Source: G965267335 sp965267335
GTDB lineage: Bacteria > Bacteroidota > Bacteroidia > Cytophagales > JAAEPT01
Direction of reading: 5' to 3'
Length of the DNA stretch: 64,000 nucleotides
NCBI GenBank assembly: GCA_965267335.1
Contig: OZ253953.1
Span: 1,922,001 to 1,986,000 of the forward strand
How positions within the stretch are numbered: the stretch's first letter is position 1; the number at the start of each line of letters is the position of its first letter. The position numbers were made by a program, and so were the translations under genes. Below, one piece after another: positions 25,551 to 33,773 of this stretch. The notes under the pieces were generated by a model. That model searched no databases. It worked only from the letters and a program-made list of their open reading frames with translations, and was not told the origin of the DNA.

Positions 25551-26792
25551 TCAATAGACATAAAACCTCAAATGTTGCCCTGTATTATGGTTCTTGAGTA
25601 TGTACTGACCGGGTTGCTGGTTAAACTGGATGATGCCGTCTTTACTCAGTTTAAATGGAATATTGACCCCGATTGCTGATACCAGGCTCCAGTCCTGAAC
25701 TTCCGGATTATTTGTTTCAAGTACGAATTGAGTTGCTGCGGAACCATATGACGGGTAAATCCAGGCCCCTGCTTCTTGGGCAGACTCAATTGCATTTACA
25801 GAGTTGACCGTGATCTTATCTGCCATAGTACGGGTTTCCTGATAGCCGCATCCATCGGTCACCGTTAGACTTACATCATAGGTTCCGGGTGTATCGTAAG
25901 AAATGGTCACAGAAGCGCCACTATATACTGCGGGGCTACCTCCCTCAAAGTTCCAAGAAAATGACGGAGTGTTGTCATCATACCAAAAGTACTCACTATA
26001 ATCTACGGTCTCATTAACTAGAATGGTAGTATCTGAAATTGTGAAATCCACTTTGTCGATCCAGTATTCGTATGAATCACCTAAAGCAAGGTCCTCGGCT
26101 ATTTGCTGCATATCATTAGTTGCAGTGGTTCCGAGTGTGGTATAAGAGTTACCAACGGGACTTTCTTTGAATAGCGTAGCGTAAAATACACAGGCAGCCA
26201 AATAACTTCCTGTGCCGCTCGGGTGAGATCCGTCACCGGAATAAACTTCATACCCTTGTCTGGTCGCTTCGTGAAATGCTGACCCAACCGGTGAAATCCT
26301 TCCCAGCGCCACATTCGGGAAGACGCTTGTTTGATAAAAGTTTTCATAATCATTAACCATATCATCATAGGTATATGAAGTCGTATAGAAGCTGTTACCT
26401 TCCTTTCTTGCCCAGGTCATAAAAGCTACCAGTTCGGTACATCCGTAATTATTCTCAACCCGGTTGTAGAATTGTCCCATATAATATTGAGTAGAAGCCG
26501 GATTGATTGCAATCATTTGACTTTGCTCCTGTAGGATGACGTAATCCCAGTTTGCTGAATTAATCAATGTAGTCACAGAGCTGTTATTGTAATGATCAAA
26601 AAGGGTCGCGCCTCCAGCGGTATGCGATGAGATATACACACTCTTTCCGTCTGCTGCTGCCATGGAGGCCAGGATTGTTGGCATACTATTGTAGTAAGTA
26701 TAACTGTTGCCGATAAAAAGAATGGAGTCAGTTTGCGCTTTAGCGTTAAATAATCCTAAAAGGAAAATTGAAGTCGCGATTAATTTCAACAT
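25551..26792 (-). CDS. secreted SGNH-type hydrolase (DUF4886-like) with PKD domain
   Basis: The 413-residue protein has a signal peptide ending near NAKAQ. Residues 22-245 resemble the SGNH/GDSL-like DUF4886 fold: ILFIGNSYTYYNSMP holds the likely nucleophilic Ser, and DGSHPSGTGSYLAA holds the likely Asp/His pair. A PKD-like domain follows (FSWNFEGGSPAVYSG at about 275). The last 75 residues form a beta domain that may be a T9SS type A-like sorting signal, though its match is weak. The substrate may be an acetylated or other esterified glycan, as for other SGNH enzymes, but this is inference. Confidence 0.78.
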   Translation of the reverse strand: MLKLIATSIFLLGLFNAKAQTDSILFIGNSYTYYNSMPTILASMAAADGKSVYISSHTAGGATLFDHYNNSSVTTLINSANWDYVILQEQSQMIAINPASTQYYMGQFYNRVENNYGCTELVAFMTWARKEGNSFYTTSYTYDDMVNDYENFYQTSVFPNVALGRISPVGSAFHEATRQGYEVYSGDGSHPSGTGSYLAACVFYATLFKESPVGNSYTTLGTTATNDMQQIAEDLALGDSYEYWIDKVDFTISDTTILVNETVDYSEYFWYDDNTPSFSWNFEGGSPAVYSGASVTISYDTPGTYDVSLTVTDGCGYQETRTMADKITVNSVNAIESAQEAGAWIYPSYGSAATQFVLETNNPEVQDWSLVSAIGVNIPFKLSKDGIIQFNQQPGQYILKNHNTGQHLRFYVY

Positions 26793-26880
26793 TTTTGTAA
26801 GTGTAAGTTGTACATGGAATCTTACTTATTATATAGGATAAACCAATAATAAAGTGACCCATTGGGAGTTAAATAGTTAA

Positions 26881-27897
26881 TTGAAAAGGTGTTTTACTAT
26901 ATTAATAGTGATGTTGCTTCTGGTGGATTGTCAGGCTCAGGATTCTCAGTTCTCACAATTTTACGGAGCCCCTTTGTATTTGAACCCTGCTTTGGCCGGA
27001 GCCAATATCCATGCTCGTGGAAATATGAACTATCGTAACCAATGGGCCCGGTTGCCAGGTTCTTTCGTTTCTTATTCAGCTTCTACTGATTTGAACATTA
27101 GAAAGTACAAGAGTGGTGTTGGTTTGATTATGAAGTCTGACAAGGCCGGATCGGTAGGGCTAAAATCCAATGAGGTGGGAGCCCTTTATTCCTACAATAT
27201 GCAATTAGGTAATGATCTATACATGAGGGCGGGGCTACAGTTTTCCTACGTAAACCGATCAGTCAACTTTTCGGATTTTGTCTTTGGGAATCAACTGGAC
27301 CCCAATACCGGGTATACAGGAGGTGCTTCAGGAGAAGATTTGTCAGGGTCGCCACAGATTAGCTATGCTGATATTTCCAGTGGTGTTTTGATACATGACA
27401 AGGACTTTTGGCTTGGGCTCTCTGCTCATCACATGAATGAACCTACCCATTCCTTTGCAGCGGGTGATAGTGCAAATTTACCAACCAGAATATCACTTCA
27501 TGGGGGTATAAAACTTTCTCAACCAGACAATCTTGTATCAACAAGATCAACGAACAATAAAATTTCTGTGACACCTGCCTTTCAATATAAGTTTCAAGGT
27601 ACTTTTGATCAACTTGACCTTGGGTGTTATGTAAACTATAATGTTGCTGTGGCTGGGTTGTGGTACCGAGGTCTCCCCATTAAAAAGAATGGTTACAGCA
27701 TTCCGAACAATGAAGCACTCATTTTCTTGATGGGAGTACATTTGAAAAACTTTACATTTGGTTACAGTTACGATTTAACAATTTCTACTCTGGGGAGTGC
27801 TTCTGGAGGTTCTCATGAGATATCTTTGTCTTATGAATTTGATTGGATACGTCAAAGGGGTGGGGATAAAGATTATGTTCCGTGCCCCAGGTTCTAA
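26881..27897 (+). CDS. PorP/SprF-like T9SS outer-membrane protein, second copy
   Basis: The gene starts at TTG 26881, directly at the signal peptide MKRCFTILIVMLLLVDCQAQ. The mature protein opens with DSQFSQFYGAPLYLNPALAGA, the PorP/SprF hallmark, and ends in a barrel-type strand. It resembles the 9780 protein (shared ISLHGG/YRG and SHEISL motifs) but no type B substrate is adjacent, so it may serve a distant partner. The rare start codon may lower its expression. The next gene begins 15 bp downstream. Confidence 0.88.
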   Translation: MKRCFTILIVMLLLVDCQAQDSQFSQFYGAPLYLNPALAGANIHARGNMNYRNQWARLPGSFVSYSASTDLNIRKYKSGVGLIMKSDKAGSVGLKSNEVGALYSYNMQLGNDLYMRAGLQFSYVNRSVNFSDFVFGNQLDPNTGYTGGASGEDLSGSPQISYADISSGVLIHDKDFWLGLSAHHMNEPTHSFAAGDSANLPTRISLHGGIKLSQPDNLVSTRSTNNKISVTPAFQYKFQGTFDQLDLGCYVNYNVAVAGLWYRGLPIKKNGYSIPNNEALIFLMGVHLKNFTFGYSYDLTISTLGSASGGSHEISLSYEFDWIRQRGGDKDYVPCPRF

Positions 27898-27912
27898 ATC
27901 GCTTTTAATAAT

Positions 27913-28476
27913 ATGAAAGAAGAAATAGAAAAGGCCGTAGAAGCTATAAAGGAGGGGAAGATAATCCTGTACCCGACAGATACCATTTGGGGCATCGGGT
28001 GTGATGCGACAAATGAAGATGCCGTTAAAAGAATTTATGCACTAAAGGAGCGTAGCGATTCCAAAGCATTGATTACGCTGATTGCTGAAGAATGGGAGCT
28101 GCGTAGGTACGTAGAAGAAGTGCCTGATATTGCATGGGATTTAGTCGAGTTTGCGGAGAAGCCTTTGACGGTTATTTATTCTAAAGGAAAGAATCTGGCA
28201 CCTAATTTATTGGCCGAAGATGGTTCCATTGGGATTCGGTTAGTGAAACATCCATTTTGTGAGGAGGTTATCAAAAGAACTAAGGTGCCTTTAGTGTCTA
28301 CATCAGCCAATATAAGTGGCTCACCCAGCCCGGGAAGCTTTGATGAAATCGACAAGAGAATTTTGGATGGTGTTGATTTAGTAGTAAATTGGTCTGCGGA
28401 CGATGGTAAGAAAAGGTCTCCATCTACCATAGTACGTCTGGAAAAGGATGGAACCATTAAGTTCTTAAGGAAATAA
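27913..28476 (+). CDS. Sua5/YciO/YrdC family L-threonylcarbamoyladenylate synthase
   Basis: The 187-residue single-domain protein has the family nucleotide/threonine-binding motifs: ILYPTDTIWGIGCDA, ALKERSDSKALI, and the late PLVSTSANISGSPSP. The family makes threonylcarbamoyl-AMP for the t6A37 tRNA modification. The short form without the Sua5 C-terminal domain could be TsaC or the paralogous YciO, and sequence alone does not decide this. It is 3 bp before the next gene, so they are co-transcribed. Confidence 0.9.
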   Translation: MKEEIEKAVEAIKEGKIILYPTDTIWGIGCDATNEDAVKRIYALKERSDSKALITLIAEEWELRRYVEEVPDIAWDLVEFAEKPLTVIYSKGKNLAPNLLAEDGSIGIRLVKHPFCEEVIKRTKVPLVSTSANISGSPSPGSFDEIDKRILDGVDLVVNWSADDGKKRSPSTIVRLEKDGTIKFLRK

Positions 28477-28479
28477 AAA

Positions 28480-28848
28480 ATGAGTACAGAAGAGATATTA
28501 GCAATAGTCGATTCGGATAAAAAAGGATTTCATATTGGCGAAAGGTTGATATTACCGTTTCGTTGTAATCTCATCAAACTGATAGTTGACAACAAAATAT
28601 ATACTGAATTTGTCGGTAACCACGATGTTAAGCTATCTCAGGAAAACCGAAATACTTCTATCTATTTTCGATCAGCGGGAAGGTTGAGCAGCTTTGAGGG
28701 TTCATACGAATTAATTAAGATGGTGATCGCAAGCGAAGACGTTGATCTAACGGACAGAAGCACTCATATCAAAATAGTTTGTCACATCTTAGATGATAGA
28801 GAGGTAGAAATTTCACAGCCTGACGATGATATTCTGTTTATTGAATAA
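28480..28848 (+). CDS. hypothetical protein
   Basis: This 122-residue soluble protein has no recognisable motif. It is beta-rich and acidic at the C-terminus (SQPDDDILFIE). It lies 3 bp after the Sua5-family gene and is closed by a strong terminator-like hairpin, so it belongs to that transcript. It could be a partner in tRNA modification or an unrelated passenger. The open frame, spacing and normal codon use support it as a real gene. Confidence 0.65.
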   Translation: MSTEEILAIVDSDKKGFHIGERLILPFRCNLIKLIVDNKIYTEFVGNHDVKLSQENRNTSIYFRSAGRLSSFEGSYELIKMVIASEDVDLTDRSTHIKIVCHILDDREVEISQPDDDILFIE

Positions 28849-28868
28849 GTTCAAAAGCATTAAATTTG

Positions 28869-28899
28869 AACCCTGGAGCAAAAACTTCAGGGTTTTTTT
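28869..28899 (+). terminator. rho-independent terminator abutting the cca start
   Basis: The stem AACCCTG / CAGGGTT with a 12- to 13-base loop is followed by a run of T. The run ends one base before the cca ATG at 28900, so the structure replaces the usual leader of cca. It may end the upstream transcript or act as an attenuator for cca. Confidence 0.8.
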
Positions 28900-30318
28900 A
28901 TGAACCTGTCCAAGGCCTTAAATAATATCAAATACTTTCAAATAGTTGCTCAGGCTGCACAAAAGCTTGGTGTTGAAGCTTATGTGGTTGGTGGTTATGT
29001 GAGAGACTTCTTGTTGGAAAGGGAGTGTAAAGACATCGATATTGTGTGTGTAGGCAGTGGCATTAAATTGGCTAATGAGGTTGCAAAGTCTTTACCTGAC
29101 GCGACTCCTGTAAAGCAGTTCAAAAACTTTGGAACTGCCATGATCAGATCTGAAGACATAGAACTGGAATTTGTGGGAGCAAGAAGAGAGTCATATCGCA
29201 GGGATTCCAGAAAACCAATCGTTGAAGATGGTAGTCTTGAAGACGACCAGAATCGTAGAGACTTCACGATAAACGCATTAGCCATTAGTTTGAATAAAGA
29301 TAATTATGGCGAGCTGGTAGATCCATTTGGCGGTATTTCAGATTTGAAAGAAGGGATCATCAGGACACCATTAGAGCCGGACCAGACATTCTCTGACGAT
29401 CCACTGAGAATGATGCGGGCCATACGCTTTGCGACTCAGTTAGAGTTTGACATTGAAGCTTCTACGTTTGAATCGATAACCAATAACGCAGACCGGTTGA
29501 ACATCGTGTCGATGGAACGTATTACCACCGAATTGAACAAGATTATATTAAGTAAGACCCCTTCTTATGGTTTCAAATTATTGTTTACAACGGGACTTCT
29601 ACATCAGTTCTTTCCGGAAATGGTTGAATTGCATGGAGTTGAGACAATAAAGGGTAAGTCTCATAAAGATAATTTTTACCACACACTTCAGGTACTGGAT
29701 AATATTTGTGCATCTACTGATAATCTTTGGTTGAGATGGGCAGCTATCATGCATGATATTGCTAAACCCAGAACTAAACGCTTTAATAATAAAGTAGGCT
29801 GGACCTTTCATGGACATGAAGAAAAAGGAGCCAGAATGACTAAAGGGATATTCCGAAAACTGAAACTACCTTTGGATGATAAGATGCAATACGTGAGTAA
29901 GCTTGTGCGTTTGCACCTTCGGCCGATTGCTTTGGTGAAAAAAGATATTACAGACTCGGCTGTAAGGAGGTTGTTATTTGAAGCGGGAGATGATATAGAA
30001 GACTTAATGAAACTGTGTCGGGCAGATATTACTTCAAAAAATGATGATCGAGTGCAACGTTACCTCAATAATTTTGATCTGGTAGAAGAGAAGATGAAAG
30101 AGGTAGAGGAGAAGGATAGTTTAAGAAATTTTGAGCCTCCCATCAGTGGGAAAGACATAATGGATATATTTGGTCTGAAACCTGGCAGGGAAGTTGGAGA
30201 GATAAAAACTGAAATAAGAGAAGCCATACTTGATGGCAAAATTGGAAATAACTATGAGGAGGCCCATACTTTTATGCTAGAAGTGGCTAAGAAGTACGAT
30301 TTGACTCCTGTTAAATAA
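28900..30318 (+). CDS. cca: CCA tRNA nucleotidyltransferase / poly(A) polymerase family, with HD domain
   Basis: The 472-residue class II nucleotidyltransferase has the GGxVRD loop (YVVGGYVRDFLL), the catalytic DxD in CKDIDIVCVG and the RRDFTINALA motif. A C-terminal HD domain is visible (IMHDIAKPRTK and HGHEEKGARM, about residues 285-320). It adds or repairs the 3'-CCA of tRNAs. Its start directly follows a terminator U-tract, so it has almost no untranslated leader if transcribed by read-through. A TPR gene follows after 7 bp. Confidence 0.94.
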   Translation: MNLSKALNNIKYFQIVAQAAQKLGVEAYVVGGYVRDFLLERECKDIDIVCVGSGIKLANEVAKSLPDATPVKQFKNFGTAMIRSEDIELEFVGARRESYRRDSRKPIVEDGSLEDDQNRRDFTINALAISLNKDNYGELVDPFGGISDLKEGIIRTPLEPDQTFSDDPLRMMRAIRFATQLEFDIEASTFESITNNADRLNIVSMERITTELNKIILSKTPSYGFKLLFTTGLLHQFFPEMVELHGVETIKGKSHKDNFYHTLQVLDNICASTDNLWLRWAAIMHDIAKPRTKRFNNKVGWTFHGHEEKGARMTKGIFRKLKLPLDDKMQYVSKLVRLHLRPIALVKKDITDSAVRRLLFEAGDDIEDLMKLCRADITSKNDDRVQRYLNNFDLVEEKMKEVEEKDSLRNFEPPISGKDIMDIFGLKPGREVGEIKTEIREAILDGKIGNNYEEAHTFMLEVAKKYDLTPVK

Positions 30319-30325
30319 TGAAACT

Positions 30326-31087
30326 ATGAGAATTGTAATACTATTGGGAATAATATTATTTGGGACTACGGAAGGTTTACAGGCCCAAAATAAGTCTGAA
30401 GTTGAAATTCAGAAGGAGATTTATCAAAATTCGAAGCGGTACAGGGATGTTCCTGTAGCACGAACGGCTTTGTATAAACTGATTGCAATCACAGAAGGAA
30501 AGGAGTCTCAGGCCTATCGGGATACTCTTGCTCAGTTTTATTTTGAAACAGGGTCCTATCCTGAATGTATTTTATTGAGCATTGATATTTTGGAAGATAC
30601 ACCCGATAAGGTGGCTATTCTAAAGGTCAAAGCAATATCAGAACAGTCAATGGGACTAAACAAAGCTGCTTTGGAAGACTACGAAAAACTCTATGCTTTG
30701 AGTCCTGATATCAATAGTTTATACCAGATCGCAAGTTTACAATATGGTATGCTAAGATTAGGTGAGTGTGAAATGTCGATCAACAAGATTTTGTCTGATC
30801 CTGAATGCGAGAAGCAGAGAATAAATATTATTTCAGGTAAGCAGCAACAGGAAGTGAGTATGAAAGCAGCAGCACTTAACATGAAAGGAGTGCTTTACAG
30901 AGACCTTAAGCAGGTTGAAAAGGCGAAAGAACTGTTTAATCAAGCATTGTCAGTCACTCCTAACTTTGTTTTGGCTAAAAGTAATCTGGACTCAATGAGT
31001 AAAGAAAGTGCTGATGAAAAAGAGACACCGGAAGAAAAGACGGAAGTCGAGGATCAAGACAAGAAGGGAAAAAAGAAGAATAAATAA
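30326..31087 (+). CDS. secreted TPR-repeat protein
   Basis: The 253-residue protein begins with a signal peptide (MRIVILLGIILFGTTEGLQAQ). Residues about 40-225 form tetratricopeptide repeats (for example AALEDYEKLYALSPDINSLYQIA and AKELFNQALSVTPNFVLAKSNL). The C-terminal 30 residues are highly charged Lys/Glu. TPR proteins scaffold protein contacts, here in the periplasm. It follows cca by 7 bp and is probably co-transcribed. It converges with the glycosyltransferase gene at 31095. Confidence 0.85.
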   Translation: MRIVILLGIILFGTTEGLQAQNKSEVEIQKEIYQNSKRYRDVPVARTALYKLIAITEGKESQAYRDTLAQFYFETGSYPECILLSIDILEDTPDKVAILKVKAISEQSMGLNKAALEDYEKLYALSPDINSLYQIASLQYGMLRLGECEMSINKILSDPECEKQRINIISGKQQQEVSMKAAALNMKGVLYRDLKQVEKAKELFNQALSVTPNFVLAKSNLDSMSKESADEKETPEEKTEVEDQDKKGKKKNK

Positions 31088-31094
31088 TACCTGA

Positions 31095-32006
31095 TTAAGC
31101 GGCTGCTTTACGTTTGTTGTGCTCTTCTACGATAAGGTGGAGTTTGTAAAGATCGAAGTAGAAAAGTCTTGGGTCGGCAGAGGTAAGGTTTTTTTCGATT
31201 CTTTTTCTGAAAGTGGAATAGAAGAACTTAAAAACTGATGTAAGGGCAAATTTCCTCAAAAAGGAGAAAGACTTATACAATCGGGTTTCTTTGCCAATGT
31301 CTTCCTGAAGAATTTTATAAAGGTTTTTTACGCCTTCCGCTGTTTTGTCAAGGTATTGCCGGTTTGGTTCAAGCCCAATATGTTCGACTGGATTATTGAT
31401 ATGAGCCACCGGAATATTTTTGGCTTTGAGCTGGTACCCGAACTTAGTGTCTTCATGGCCGTAGGTCATGATTGTTTCATCAAGCCTTTGACCAAGAAAA
31501 AGCTCTTTACTTACAAAAATATTGTTGAATGTAATATGGTCGTAAGGATTTAGTTTTCTTTCCTTAGCTTCAATTTCTTCCCGTTTTCTCCCATACTTCC
31601 ATCTTAGTGAATGCTTTGGGTTGAGTAATTCGGTAGCGTATTCAGTGCCTCCGAATACTACATCATGAGTAAAGGCTTTCACCAAATACTTTTCCAGGTA
31701 GTTCTCGCTATTAATTTTCGAGTCGCAATCAATAAATAGTAGGCTTGAGTAATGAGCTTCAAAGGCGAGTCTGTTTCTGATTCTGGACCTCCCTAAGTTT
31801 TTGGGTAATTCCTTATAAGTCACATTGCCCAGTTTCATAAGAGATCGGTTTTTGGCCTTGTACTTTTCATCAGAAAAGTCATCATAGCACCTAATCTCAT
31901 AAGGAATCTCCAGCTTTTCAGCCTGACTACGCAGGTTAAGTACAAGGTTAAGCACCTCGTAATTATATACTGGGATCAATATGGATAAACCCTTAGTACC
32001 AGACAT
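31095..32006 (-). CDS. family 2 glycosyltransferase
   Basis: The 303-residue cytosolic protein has a GT-A fold: LSILIPVYNYEVLN at the start, an acidic YDDFSD segment, and the metal/sugar-nucleotide motif LLFIDCDSKI. A late HEDTKFG is like the ED motif of GT2 enzymes. It lacks membrane helices. The donor and acceptor sugars are unknown; envelope polysaccharide or protein glycosylation is possible. Its start overlaps the end of ftsE by 14 bp. Confidence 0.9.
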   Translation of the reverse strand: MSGTKGLSILIPVYNYEVLNLVLNLRSQAEKLEIPYEIRCYDDFSDEKYKAKNRSLMKLGNVTYKELPKNLGRSRIRNRLAFEAHYSSLLFIDCDSKINSENYLEKYLVKAFTHDVVFGGTEYATELLNPKHSLRWKYGRKREEIEAKERKLNPYDHITFNNIFVSKELFLGQRLDETIMTYGHEDTKFGYQLKAKNIPVAHINNPVEHIGLEPNRQYLDKTAEGVKNLYKILQEDIGKETRLYKSFSFLRKFALTSVFKFFYSTFRKRIEKNLTSADPRLFYFDLYKLHLIVEEHNKRKAAA

Positions 32007-32706
32007 TGGTCAATTCAAAATCTTCTACCTTCGAATCCAGAATCTTCCCGTTCTCACACTTCAGTATGCGATGAGGGTACTTCTGAATAAAAGTGTGGTT
32101 ATGAGTAGCCATTAATATTGCTGTACCGGCTGAATTAATTTCTTTAAATAACTGCATGATGCCGTCTGCAACTTCTGGATCAAGATTACCTGTTGGCTCG
32201 TCAGCTATCAATAAAACAGGTTCGTTGATTAATGCCCTAGCGATAACAACTCTTTGTTGTTCTCCACCAGATAATTGATGAGGCATTTTTTGTCCTGAGT
32301 TAGCTAATCCCACTCGCATGAGTACCTCTGTCAATCTTTGAGTCATTTTGGCCTTACTTTTCCAGCCTGTGGCTTTCATGACGAAGAGTAGATTCTCAGC
32401 AACGCTACGGTCATCAAAGAGCTGAAAATCCTGGAATATAATGCCGATTTTTCTTCTCAACATCGGTACCTGCTTTCTCTTTATCGTGCCAATTGGAAAT
32501 CCTGCTACTTCAGCAGCTCCAGAAATCAGCGGTATATCTGCATAAAGAGTTTTAAGGAGTGAGCTTTTTCCTGCACCGGTGCGACCAACCAGGTAGACAA
32601 ACTCCCCCTTAGTCACAGAGAAATTCACATCATCAAGAACCAGATGGTCTTCTTGATAAATTCGTGCATTCGTAATGTTAATAACCGGATCAGTAGAGAA
32701 ACTCAT
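31993..32706 (-). CDS. ftsE: cell-division ABC transporter ATP-binding protein FtsE
   Basis: The 237-residue ATPase has Walker A GRTGAGKSSLLK, the Q-loop IIFQDFQLFDDRSVAEN, signature LSGGEQQRVVIARAL, Walker B VLLIADEPTGNLD and the H-loop MATHNH. The YLVGRTGAGKSSLLKTLY context and DRSVAEN motif fit FtsE, which with FtsX controls septal peptidoglycan hydrolysis. ftsX is not adjacent. The gene overlaps the downstream glycosyltransferase by 14 bp. Confidence 0.87.
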   Translation of the reverse strand: MSFSTDPVINITNARIYQEDHLVLDDVNFSVTKGEFVYLVGRTGAGKSSLLKTLYADIPLISGAAEVAGFPIGTIKRKQVPMLRRKIGIIFQDFQLFDDRSVAENLLFVMKATGWKSKAKMTQRLTEVLMRVGLANSGQKMPHQLSGGEQQRVVIARALINEPVLLIADEPTGNLDPEVADGIMQLFKEINSAGTAILMATHNHTFIQKYPHRILKCENGKILDSKVEDFELTNVWY

Positions 32707-32788
32707 AGTTTGGCTGTAGTATCTTTCTCAACATCGCAATCAACGATTGAAACCTGAGTTTAGTATCTAAGATACAAAAAAGATGGTA

Positions 32789-33445
32789 TTATCCGTTGGC
32801 TTTTTTGTGATCCGCTAAGAATTTCTCCAGTCCAATATCAGTTAAAGGGTGCTTGAGTAGTCCTAAAATTACATTTAGAGGACAAGTAACAACATCAGCT
32901 CCGAGTTCGGCACATTGTAGTAAATGTGTAGTGTGTCTTACTGAAGCAGCAAGTACTTCTGTCTCATATCCGAAATTGTCGTAGATATCAACGATCTGCT
33001 CTATCAAATCCATTCCATCATGACCAACATCGTCAAGTCTTCCAATAAAAGGAGATACATAGGTTGCTCCTGCCTTGGCAGCAAGAATAGCCTGTCCGGC
33101 ACTAAATACCAGCGTGCAGTTCGTCTTGATTTTTTTACTACTAAAGTATTTGATTGCTTTCACCCCATCCTTGATCATAGGCACCTTAACCACAATCTTA
33201 GGATCAATCTTTACTAATTCTTCACCTTCTTTAATGATCCCTTCGTAATCCGTAGAGATTACCTCGGCACTTACGTCCCCTTCTACAATGTCACAAATAG
33301 CTTTGTAGTGAGCTTTTACATTAGCATCTCCGCTGATGCCTTCTTTGGCCATAAGTGAGGGGTTAGTGGTAACTCCGTCAAGAACACCTAAATCCTGTGC
33401 TTCCTGAATGTCGGAAAGGTTGGCTGTGTCGATAAAGAATTTCAT
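32789..33445 (-). CDS. fsa: fructose-6-phosphate aldolase / transaldolase-like protein
   Basis: The 218-residue TalC/FSA-type protein begins MKFFIDTANLSDIQ and has VTTNPSLMAKEG, the Schiff-base Lys motif VVKVPMIKDG, and the TLVFSAGQAILAAKAG and SPFIGRLDD segments. Members of this short transaldolase group act in non-oxidative pentose phosphate metabolism or as fructose-6-phosphate aldolases; the two cannot be separated by eye. The SRP RNA gene lies 34 bp upstream on the same strand. Confidence 0.9.
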   Translation of the reverse strand: MKFFIDTANLSDIQEAQDLGVLDGVTTNPSLMAKEGISGDANVKAHYKAICDIVEGDVSAEVISTDYEGIIKEGEELVKIDPKIVVKVPMIKDGVKAIKYFSSKKIKTNCTLVFSAGQAILAAKAGATYVSPFIGRLDDVGHDGMDLIEQIVDIYDNFGYETEVLAASVRHTTHLLQCAELGADVVTCPLNVILGLLKHPLTDIGLEKFLADHKKANG

Positions 33446-33479
33446 GATATGATATGGTAGAATTTAGTGAAAGTAAAAA

Positions 33480-33570
33480 GGCAAATCGAGTATCGCACCG
33501 CTACAACCGGACACCCTTGCTTCCTTCCGGACCTGGGGGATTCACCAGGAGCTGGTCGTACCGATTTGCC
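33480..33570 (-). ncRNA. ffs: signal recognition particle RNA (small bacterial type)
   Basis: On the minus strand the gene reads from GGCAAATCGG to CGATTTGCC, so its ends pair. The core holds the invariant SRP domain IV motif GGTCCGGAAGGAAGCA next to the AGG bulge region. The length is about 91 nt, like the 4.5S RNA. With Ffh it targets membrane and secreted proteins to SecYEG. A -7 box lies 4 nt upstream of the 5' end. Confidence 0.95.
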
Positions 33571-33574
33571 GCTG

Positions 33575-33582
33575 CAAATATA
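33575..33582 (-). promoter_or_regulatory. -7 promoter element of the SRP RNA gene
   Basis: On the minus strand the sequence is TATATTTG, an exact TAnnTTTG match to the Bacteroidota -7 element. It ends 4 nt before the RNA 5' end, as expected for a start at 33570. A clear -33 TTG is not obvious at ideal spacing. Confidence 0.65.
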
Positions 33583-33773
33583 GTATTTCTCAACAAAGAT
33601 ATCCCGTCAGAATACTTAAACTTTGAAGTCGGTTGTTTAAAGGAAGTTACACCATTTACTTAACTGACTTCAAATCAGTAAATTGGGTGTTTGCTTACTG
33701 TGTTGAAAGCGAATAGGTCGGCAGCTGGGAAATGACTGCTGGTTCACCGTACTGCCAATATTTCAGGTGAAAA

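Noticed and set aside
28862..28875. ATTTGAACCCT resembling a tRNA T-arm
   Set aside because: No acceptor stem or anticodon arm around it; the sequence is one side of a terminator hairpin.
33454..33663. Short plus-strand open frame
   Set aside because: It covers the SRP RNA gene, whose conserved core and paired ends explain the sequence.
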